Assembly (NCBI GenBank): GCA_010909725.1
Contig: JAACMV010000001.1
Span: forward strand, 386,854 to 400,032
Length of the DNA: 13,179 nucleotides
Reading direction: 5' to 3'
Source: Picochlorum sp. 'celeri'
Lineage: Eukaryota > Chlorophyta > Trebouxiophyceae
In this document: positions 6,870 through 13,179 of the stretch, piece by piece
Numbering within the stretch: position 1 is the first letter of the stretch
Layout of the letters: the number at the start of each line of letters is the position of its first letter
Position numbers and translations under genes: made by a program
Notes under the pieces: generated by a model
Database searches by the model: none
Seen by the model: the letters and a program-made list of their open reading frames with translations, nothing else
What the model was told of the DNA's origin: nothing

Positions 6870-8079
6870 ATGGCAGCGTCCAATACCACGCCTCAGGACG
6901 CCTCGTCCAGCGGTTGGGGATGGTTTACGGGAGGAATTATTCTTGGAGGTGTGGTGGCGGCAGGAGGGGTTCTCGTGGCCCTGAAATTGTCCAACGGACG
7001 ATACAGCATGCTCGGTGAAGCTGGGGATGCTACAGTCTTCCCTGGGAAACGCAGTCAACAGTCGAAGCGGACAGGTAGTCGGGTCATACCACCACCAGGT
7101 ACGAATAGTTGGGTGACCTTGGTTTTTTGGCGAGCATGCCCGTTGCCTCTTGTTCACCACAACTTCTCACTCGTGTTACAGGGCGCCATCTCCTCAGGCG
7201 AGGCAGTTGATGTCACGGAGACATCATCAGTATCAGAAACAATCCACCAATGGCCTCCCTTGCCTCCCACTCGGTCGCTGGTGCGGCAAGATACAGACCT
7301 GTACTATGAGGGAGCTGTGCACAACCATCATCATCTGCCAATGGTCGGGAGTATGTGCATCATTCGACCAACCAGGAATCTCCTTATATAACAGAGAGTG
7401 ATAGACGACGAGCTGGGACAGATCTCGTGAGCGAATCCGAAGGAGGGCGGGAGCAGAGCCAGTGATTTACGCTGGCCCAGCAGATCGCTCGAATCCAGCA
7501 TGCATGATGCGTTGCGGCACACAGTCCAGTATCCTTACATTCAAAAAGTCAATGGTACAGGAGCAACCAAGCATCAATCTTCAATGGAGAAGCCATCAGC
7601 GAGCACGGCCATGCCGAGATCTGCATCTGTGCCTGACACACAGCCCCCCTGCACGCAAGCTCGGCTCGATGGTTATGGGCAAAGCAGCACGCCAAAGCAA
7701 ATGGTGCTGCGAAAAGAAGGAATATAAATATCATGTGAGGCAGACGAACGCAGGACTCTTGGCCACAGAGGGTCGCATCATTGAAGATGCAGCCCTGCAC
7801 GAACACTACAACAGAGTGTTGACCCCAGAGATGCCACAGACGGAGGAAGCCGAGGACGTGTGCCACATGTTGAAGAAAGCTTTAGACGAGAGGAGCAAGT
7901 GGGTGTTCAAGCCTCGATTGTCTCCAGAGGATATGGTGGATGTGCCAGAGGCTCAGCTCATGCGACATTGCTTGGGCGACGACCCCTTCCATTGGATAAT
8001 AGCCTCCTCAGCAGTATAGGTTTCAAATGGTGGATGGGGTGGTGCATGTCGTGGGATCCATCTCACTCCGATGAGCGCT
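6870..8079 (+). CDS. AMP deaminase, membrane-anchored N-terminal part (cut by assembly gap)
   Basis: AMP deaminase turns AMP into IMP and ammonia. ATG at 6870 opens a frame with one membrane helix (about residues 16-38, Gly/Val-rich, 6917-6985), then a long Ser-rich, likely disordered linker, then the family's N-terminal region. This order (anchor, linker, 'LRKE', '[ED]-x-R-x-[KR]-[YW]-V-F', 'F-[QE]-M-x-DGVVHV') is that of plant AMP deaminase as I know it. Here LRKE is at 7707-7718, DERSKWVF near 7885-7910 and FQMVDGVVHVV at 8021-8053. Intron 7099-7197 is well supported. A second intron probably starts at GTATGT 7351, with an unresolved acceptor (7431 or 7458 keep the frame). Two single-base frame breaks remain: an extra G at 7719, and one extra base between the TGG codon at 7993 and 8003. 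The metal-binding catalytic domain would lie beyond the gap and is not in the window. Residual doubt concerns the linker exons. Confidence 0.72.
7099..7197 (+). other. Intron 1 of the AMP deaminase gene
   Basis: Ninety-nine bases, donor CCAG|GTACGA, acceptor CATCTCCTCAG, phase 1. Because its length is a multiple of three and it holds no stop, it reads through as an open frame. The acceptor at 7181 (TTACAG) would give a stop within ten codons, so 7197 is preferred. Confidence 0.6.
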
Positions 8080-8179
8080 NNNNNNNNNNNNNNNNNNNNN
8101 NNNNNNNNNNNNNNNNNNNNNNNNNNNNNNNNNNNNNNNNNNNNNNNNNNNNNNNNNNNNNNNNNNNNNNNNNNNNNNN
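8080..8179. other. Assembly gap (100 N)
   Basis: Exactly 100 N, a common placeholder for a gap of unknown size. The deaminase coding sequence runs up to it, and 8180-8275 beyond it shows no coding match to that gene. The rest of the gene may be missing, elsewhere, or wrongly joined. Confidence 0.98.
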
Positions 8180-8483
8180 TCGCAAAAGTCCGTTTGACTT
8201 AATATCATTTACAGTAAATCTCGCACCGCCGCATGTAATAAACCAATCGCAAGACGAAGAGAGCGTTTCTTTTTCTTTTTTTTTTTTTTTTTTTTTTTTT
8301 TGGTTCTGTAAGCATACAAAGAAGTGAGAAAATCTCGACTGACACGGAGTTGGCCTGCTGCCTCAAATGCAGGTGGTCCTCCCAGCAGGGCTCCTGAATC
8401 AAGAGAACCTTGACCAGATGGAGCTCTGCCACGTGTGCATGAAGCCAACCATGCACAGGTGCCCAGATACCTGCCCAGGTGAT

Positions 8484-8500
8484 GTGGGGGTTGCACCCAC
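8484..8500 (-). ncRNA. Conserved 3' UTR hairpin of LINE copy 2
   Basis: The same 17-base stem-loop as at 2914-2930, located 14 bases after the copy 2 stop codon and about 180 bases before its poly-A tail. Confidence 0.5.
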
Positions 8501-8514
8501 TAAAAACTCACTCC

Positions 8515-11358
8515 TTATATACCACAGTCCACGTGTTCCACAGAGCGCCTCGGCGTGGGGTCTCTGAGAGGAGTCTCAGAAACCTCACTGGAAGTGCTCC
8601 GTGAGAACTGCCGTACCCAGGGGGCGTCGGCTCTTGGGGTAGTGGGCGCCTCAGCATGACTCTCCAAAAGAGCTGAGGCCTGTGGTTGAGAGCCACCATG
8701 ATCTTCCAACGAAAGACCATGGGCACCACTTGACTCTCGGTGACCGATGTTGTGAGGGGAGGTTGCCTCCTCCCTCGCCCTGTCCCGTGCCTCCATCAAA
8801 GACACCACTTCCTCTGATCCCCACAGCTTTCCCATATGGGTGGGCATACTAATCCCCAAAAAATGGGCTGTGGCGATGCACAGGGGGACAGGGGCTTGAG
8901 TAACATGCTCGGAGGATGCTGTAGGAGCAAACTCTGGATGTTCTCCTCTGGCTGACCCCAACAACCATTGCCAAGGGTCCACTCCAGTTTCCTGATGAGC
9001 GGTGATGGCCTTGGCGATCCAATCTCCCAGCACTTGGTCGCGAATCACCGCGTATGCCGGGCAGTGAAGCAAGAGATGTTCGAGAGAGTCCTCCGTGTGG
9101 CTGTCGCAGCTGGCGCACCAGGAGCGATAGGAGGGAGGAAGCAGCCGAGCTCGAGAGCCTCGGGCAGCATTCCAGATCCCTCCTGTGCGGGCCCGTGCCA
9201 GCCAGTGAAAGCCACGAGAGTACCCCTCCGCAGTCGAATATGAAAGATAATTATTTGTAGAGGAATAATTAGCTTCCATATATGCGTTGTACCCTGAAGA
9301 GTGGCTCCTGTCGGCGGCGAGGTGACGTTCCCACGTGAGGAATTGGACCTGTTTGGCGAGTTGCTTGGGGGTCTTGTCGAGGGGCGAGAATCCATGTCGA
9401 TTCTGTAACCTCGTCATGAAGGCCTTGGTGCGTTGGACCAGCGTGTGTTTGCCCCTCCTGGCTGGAAGGCTAAACAAGGTGCCAATCCAAGTCCCAAGGT
9501 CTGGCCACTTCCTCCAGGCTCGGGCTGCTCTCCCTGCAGCGATGGCAGGAAGGGTGGGGAGTTCCAGCTCAGTGGATAGTGTCGCGGACGCTATCGTATG
9601 AGTGGCCTTGCCCCTGACAGCCATGTTGAGAGCCATGGAGAGCACTCGTTGGAGCGGTTGCATCGCGGTGCGCCCGCTCGAGCCAAACAGTTCGCCTCCG
9701 TATGCCAATTGAGGGATCAGTTGTCCCTTGATGGCCAGCAGCTTGCTCTTCAGGGGGATAGAGGGCGTCGCCAGCATAGGTCGCATGGCTCGGAGCGTCG
9801 CCAAGCCTTTGGCACGTCTGTCGAGGATGATGTCCCTCACGTCGAGGCGTGGGGTGACAACAATCCCGAGATACGTGTACTTGTCGACTACTGGAATGGT
9901 ACCGCGTTGGATGGTGAAGGGGCCAATGGTGGGTCGAGGCAGCTGTGTAGAATCACCTACGCCCAGTGCCATGACGCCACACTTGGCGTGTCCCACCTCC
10001 ATGCCGAAGCGGTCACACCAGTCTCCGAACGTGTTGAGCGAGTCCTGCAGCTCTGCTTCTGACTCGGCCAGGATGACTGTGTCGTCTGCGAAGAGCAGGC
10101 CAGGAATACGAGGGTCTTCATCAGCGTGCGGGTCGCGAAGATTCGGGACCGTCACGCCTCGGATCCCATCCAGTGCCGAGTCGATGAAGAGATCGAACAG
10201 GACTGGGCTCAACGTATCGCCTTGCTTGACGCCTCTATGCAATGGGAACGTACCTGTGGAAGTAAGAGTACCTGCAGAGCATTTGAAACCAGCGTGAGAA
10301 TACAGCGTGGAGATGAAGTTCAAACACGCGCCGTTGATCCCCCGAGAACTAAGTACATGAAGAAGGCACCGATGGGGGACCATATCGAATGCCTTCCTCA
10401 GATCTATAAATGCAGCAAAGGTGACCTGGTCCACTTGGCGTCGGCGGAGGGCAATCTCGTAGAGCGTCGCAGCTTGAGCTGGGCATTCCTGTAGTCTCCT
10501 GAATCCAGCTTGTTCCTTTCTGAGTCCTCTGGGTCCTTCTATAAGATGTGTGTGCAGCCTGTCTGATATCACCCTGGTAGTGAGTTTGAGGAGGCAGTCG
10601 ATGAGTGAGATGCCTCGGTGATTATCCAACAGCGTAGCATCTTTGTGTGGCTTGGGGATGCTAATGATCAGGCTGCTGTGCATGTCTTCTGGGATGTCGC
10701 CATGAAAGATAGAGTTGACGGCTTCCAGTAGCATTCTTCCCATTGGTGTTGTGGGTTCCAACCTAGGGGTGTCTTCTTTGCAGAGTTTGTACACCTCGTT
10801 TGTGATGCCATCCATTCCTGGTGCTTTGCCTGTTGCAGAGGTGGCGAGAGCTGCTTGTATCTCCGGCCACGTGATGTCTCTATTCAGTTCCAAAACAGTT
10901 GGTCGCTGTGGCAAGGGGCATCGCTCGGCCCAGGACGCAAGGGGGGTGGTATCTGCGTCGCCTGCCAATGTGCTGTAATGCTGCTCCGTCGTGTGCAAAA
11001 TGGCTTCGTTGCTCAGTTGCAGCTGATTATTTGGTCCTTTCACGGGCTGCAGTGTCTGTGGGCGTCTCTGTTTGCCTTGTAGGATATTGATGAACTTCCA
11101 GAAGATGGGACTGGAAGGTCCTGATGCTGCAGCCCTGTGCACAAATTTGTGAAAACTGGATGTCTGGTCACGCCTGACCAATCGCCTCGCTTCCTGGTGT
11201 AATGCCTTGTATGTTGCCATCGTATCTGTGTTGAGGTTTCTGTACATCTCCAGTCGCGCCTGGTTTCGTTTTCCGTAGCACTGTGCGCGTTCTGTGTGCG
11301 AGCTTTCTGATGGGCTTTTCTCGATGGCATGTGGTTTGGAAGCATTCTTGCTGGTCAA
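8515..11358 (-). CDS. LINE copy 2 reverse transcriptase and C-terminal zinc knuckle
   Basis: An open frame of 947 codons, protein-like from about 11272 to the TAA at 8515-8517. In order it shows TGKAPGMDGI (before the fingers, ~10830), DNHRGISLID (~10625), FIDLRKAFD (motif A, ~10410), GVKQGDTLSPVLF (~10230), FADD (motif C, ~10085-10096) and a C-x2-C...H...H-C zinc knuckle (~9060-9122). A Ser/Pro-rich tail of about 170 residues follows. All catalytic Asp residues are present, so this half looks intact. The first ~28 codons of the open frame (11358-11272) are a shadow of the preceding frame, so the given 5' limit is not the protein start; the true one is upstream at 12769 if the frame breaks are errors. 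Confidence 0.93.
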   Translation of the reverse strand: MTSKNASKPHAIEKSPSESSHTERAQCYGKRNQARLEMYRNLNTDTMATYKALHQEARRLVRRDQTSSFHKFVHRAAASGPSSPIFWKFINILQGKQRRPQTLQPVKGPNNQLQLSNEAILHTTEQHYSTLAGDADTTPLASWAERCPLPQRPTVLELNRDITWPEIQAALATSATGKAPGMDGITNEVYKLCKEDTPRLEPTTPMGRMLLEAVNSIFHGDIPEDMHSSLIISIPKPHKDATLLDNHRGISLIDCLLKLTTRVISDRLHTHLIEGPRGLRKEQAGFRRLQECPAQAATLYEIALRRRQVDQVTFAAFIDLRKAFDMVPHRCLLHVLSSRGINGACLNFISTLYSHAGFKCSAGTLTSTGTFPLHRGVKQGDTLSPVLFDLFIDSALDGIRGVTVPNLRDPHADEDPRIPGLLFADDTVILAESEAELQDSLNTFGDWCDRFGMEVGHAKCGVMALGVGDSTQLPRPTIGPFTIQRGTIPVVDKYTYLGIVVTPRLDVRDIILDRRAKGLATLRAMRPMLATPSIPLKSKLLAIKGQLIPQLAYGGELFGSSGRTAMQPLQRVLSMALNMAVRGKATHTIASATLSTELELPTLPAIAAGRAARAWRKWPDLGTWIGTLFSLPARRGKHTLVQRTKAFMTRLQNRHGFSPLDKTPKQLAKQVQFLTWERHLAADRSHSSGYNAYMEANYSSTNNYLSYSTAEGYSRGFHWLARARTGGIWNAARGSRARLLPPSYRSWCASCDSHTEDSLEHLLLHCPAYAVIRDQVLGDWIAKAITAHQETGVDPWQWLLGSARGEHPEFAPTASSEHVTQAPVPLCIATAHFLGISMPTHMGKLWGSEEVVSLMEARDRAREEATSPHNIGHRESSGAHGLSLEDHGGSQPQASALLESHAEAPTTPRADAPWVRQFSRSTSSEVSETPLRDPTPRRSVEHVDCGI

Positions 11359-12397
11359 GAATCCTGTGCAATGTGTCTTTGAATTTCCCTGTAAAGCTTT
11401 CTGCTTGTGTGTCGTCCGAGTCTGTGTGTTCCATGTCAGCCTCCATGTCCTCCGTAGTCTGTAGCAAGTCGTCCCAATAGTTGTGCTCCGTAATGTCTTT
11501 GGCAGTCCCTATGTGATCCAGCCGCAGTTTCTTCCTTGGTGGCGGCGGGATATCGCGTTGTCCTTCGTATCTACATTTCACAGCGAGTGGCCAGTGGTCT
11601 GAGGATGCTTCTGTGGTGAGTACCCTGGCTGAGAGCAGTTGAGCCCGGGCATGTTCGTTCACCAGAATGTGGTCTATCGCGCTTCCTTGTGTGTACGGCC
11701 TCCAGAATGTCGTGGCATCTCCTCGCACTGGCAGCAAATCTAATGGCCATCCTCTCCGTGCTATAAGTGTGCTCATGGCCTCCAAGTCGTGATTGAAGTC
11801 CCCCATGATGACGATGGGAGTCCCCGGTCGCTTCCGCTGTGATCCTGTGTATGTCTGCATCCAGTTTGTTCAACGTCTCACGCCGATCGTCTCTCAGATG
11901 CTCCCCTGGTACATATATGGTGGCGATGTAGCAGGTGACTGGCATCAATTGGTGCACTTGGGCCCATATGATGTTGGGATGGGCATACACTTCTCTGAGC
12001 TCTGTCGTGGGCAAGCTCCTGTGTGTCACTAGTGCTACTCCTCTGACCCCTGGCCCCGTCTTGTACCTCTGTATGACGTTATAGTGGCTGAAGGCCAGCG
12101 GGAAGGAGTCTTCTTCAACCTGATGTTCTTGCAGCCCCACCACTCCGAATCTGCGAGCTTTAAAGCGCCAATTGAGCTCGCCTCGTTTGTTGGCAGCCGT
12201 GGTGATGTTCCATGTGGCAAGAACGTTGAAGGGTTTCGATCCTTGGCGTGCGTTGTTCTCCTCGGTTCGGCTGCTCCGACCATCGCCTGCTCCTCCTCTT
12301 CCTTGGCGGGCCCAAGGGAATCCAGCCCCAACTCGGCGGGTCCGAGTATGTCCAGCTCCAGTGTCTTCCAGGCCCGTGTCGTCGTGCCTGCTCCTTC
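11273..12397 (-). pseudogene. LINE copy 2 APE-type endonuclease plus linker, frame-broken
   Basis: The endonuclease nicks target DNA to expose the primer for reverse transcription. After an Arg/Gly-rich stretch (two ARQG repeats), the domain starts at FNVLATWN (12230), with the catalytic Asn in TWN. LQEH gives the metal-binding Glu (about 12140). GDFN (near 11800) gives the Asp-Asn pair, SAIDHILV follows near 11680, and SSDHWPLAV (about 11580-11605) gives the final Asp-His. All expected active-site residues are present. The frame shifts once between the N-terminal half (to about 11840) and the GDFN half, and again at about 11272 where the reverse transcriptase frame begins. The acidic, Gln-rich linker 11400-11570 has no recognised domain. 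Confidence 0.82.
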
Positions 12398-12769
12398 ATT
12401 CTGCGCCTGTAGTTTTTGTGGCGTCGAATATGCCACTTCCAGAGCCGTTCGGGATGCCGCGATCTGGCTGATCAGCCCTTCGGGAGCACCCTCGATCCAG
12501 ACGTCAAAGCGGACCCGTTGGTCAATCCTTTGCCTAGCCGCTCGAACTTGTTTCACGTGACGAAGTGTAGCCGCATCCACTTTTCTTTCTAAAACCTCCA
12601 GAACGCTCGCCAGATTGGTGCTGAGGGCCCTAGACGCAAATCGGTTTCCCCAATGGGGAATGTCCATGTGCGCGGCGCAACTGCAAACATGAAGCTCAAT
12701 GCGAGATCGAGAGATTTCTTCCAGAAACGTGGAATTGGCATTTCTAGCTGTTTCGCAAGGTTGAGCCAT
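12390..12769 (-). CDS. LINE copy 2 N-terminal segment of unknown function
   Basis: ATG at 12769 opens a frame of about 125 residues before the first frame change. It is rich in Arg and Ala, with a helical look in the middle (around LEVLERKVDAATLRHVKQV) followed by VRFDVWIEGAPEGL. It sits where ORF1-type, RNA-binding or N-terminal extensions lie in other LINEs, but I recognise no zinc knuckle or RRM. Whether it is a separate ORF1 or the N-terminus of one long protein depends on whether the break near 12395 is real. Upstream of the ATG only about 15 bases separate it from LINE fragment 3. Confidence 0.5.
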
Positions 12770-12784
12770 AAAAAGAAAAATTTC

Positions 12785-13025
12785 AGAACCTGACCAGTTG
12801 GAGCTCTGCCAGTGTTGAATTGAAGCCAATCATGCACAGGTGGCCCCCAGATACCTGCCCAGGTGATGTGGGGGTTGCACCCACGAAAAACTCACTCCTT
12901 ATATACCACAGTCCACGGTTCCACAGGGCGCTCGGCGTGGGGTCTCCGAGAGGAGTCTCAGGAAACCTCACTGGAAGTGCGCCGTGAGAACTGCCGTACC
13001 CATTGGGCTTCGGCTCTTGGGGGTA
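12785..13025 (-). mobile_element. LINE fragment 3 (end of ORF and part of 3' UTR)
   Basis: This matches 8406-8642 of copy 2 with scattered indels. On the minus strand it covers the last ~40 codons of the LINE ORF, the stop, the hairpin (12868-12884) and about 100 bases of 3' UTR. It has no poly-A tail and ends where copy 2 begins. It therefore lies head to tail in front of copy 2, either as a remnant into which copy 2 inserted or as a 5' leader derived from LINE 3' sequence. Confidence 0.85.
12868..12884 (-). ncRNA. Conserved 3' UTR hairpin in LINE fragment 3
   Basis: The same GTGGG/CCCAC stem-loop as in copies 1 and 2, with no changes in stem or loop. Confidence 0.45.
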
Positions 13026-13179
13026 AGAAAAGTGGTGAAGTATCACCGGTGGAGCAGGAGGTGGTCAACCAGGAGGTCAACGCCTGCGTGCCAACAGCCC
13101 GAAGGCCTCTCACTAGGCCATGAGTAACAGCCAGACCAACCCAAGAAGGGCGGTATGGGTGCTCTCCTTCAACTGCCCC
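13026..13179. other. Unassigned right edge
   Basis: The final ~150 bases do not match the LINE copies in this window and show no recognisable coding or RNA feature. Confidence 0.4.

Larger units (their letters stand above)
8276..12780 (-). mobile_element. LINE (non-LTR retrotransposon) copy 2, near full length
   Basis: Read on the minus strand this is a complete LINE of about 4.5 kb: a start codon at 12769, an N-terminal segment, an Arg/Gly-rich linker, an APE-type endonuclease, reverse transcriptase, a zinc knuckle, a 3' UTR and a poly-A tail (26 T on the + strand, 8276-8301). The coding frame changes three times (about 12395, 11840 and 11272), and the 2.8-kb part from there to the stop is open. 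The third break (CTACGGAAAACG, against CTACGAAAACG in copy 1) is not shared with copy 1. The 96 bases between the gap and the tail (8180-8275) show no gene. I could not find matching target-site duplications at the two ends. Confidence 0.92.

Noticed and set aside
7462..7715. 5' half of the open frame 7462-8019 as deaminase sequence
   Set aside because: Before about 7720 this frame reads poorly, while the frame open from 7431 to 7718 gives a Ser-rich linker and the LRKE motif; only the part after 7719 belongs to the deaminase in this frame.
8266..8275. TTTCTTTTTC next to the copy 2 tail, considered as a target-site duplication with the A-rich sequence at 12770-12780
   Set aside because: The two are complementary in composition rather than direct repeats, so they do not form a target-site duplication.

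Overview
This is nuclear DNA from a eukaryote, in a draft assembly. It holds spliceosomal introns (70 to about 100 bases, GT-AG, with GTATGT-like donors), poly-A-tailed non-LTR retrotransposons (LINEs) and a 100-base N gap. The two host genes point to a single-celled alga or protist. One is a pentameric ligand-gated ion channel without the Cys-loop cysteines. The other is an AMP deaminase with an N-terminal membrane anchor and a Ser-rich linker, the layout known from plant AMP deaminase. I cannot name the species.

Layout from left to right. Positions 1-3149 are the 3' two thirds of a LINE on the + strand (copy 1: reverse transcriptase, C-terminal zinc knuckle, 3' UTR, poly-A of 37). Positions 3150-3786 and 4262-4905 are two copies of a roughly 640-base repeat of unknown nature. 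Between them, at 3787-~4180, is the 5'-truncated tail of a divergent LINE relative on the - strand. Positions 4920-5141 are apparently non-coding. Positions 5142-6768 encode the ion channel in at least three exons. Positions 6870-8079 hold the 5' part of an AMP deaminase gene, cut by the N gap at 8080-8179. Positions 8276-~12780 are a near full-length LINE on the - strand (copy 2), with an N-terminal segment, an APE-type endonuclease, reverse transcriptase and zinc knuckle. Positions ~12785-13025 are a third LINE fragment, in the same orientation and abutting the 5' end of copy 2. The last 150 bases are unassigned.

LINE copies 1 and 2 are very similar and lie tail to tail. They form an inverted repeat of about 3.1 kb around a 5.1-kb island holding the two host genes. 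Copy 2 can supply endonuclease and reverse transcriptase for target-primed reverse transcription only if its frame breaks are sequencing errors. The same kind of single-base frame break appears in the channel (signal-peptide region), in the deaminase (two places) and in both LINE copies, often in homopolymers. Uncorrected long-read indels could therefore explain many of them.

The most distinctive observations are the ion channel, which lacks the Cys-loop cysteines and has an extra cysteine cluster, and a 17-base hairpin just after the LINE stop codon whose stem shows a compensatory base-pair change between LINE families.
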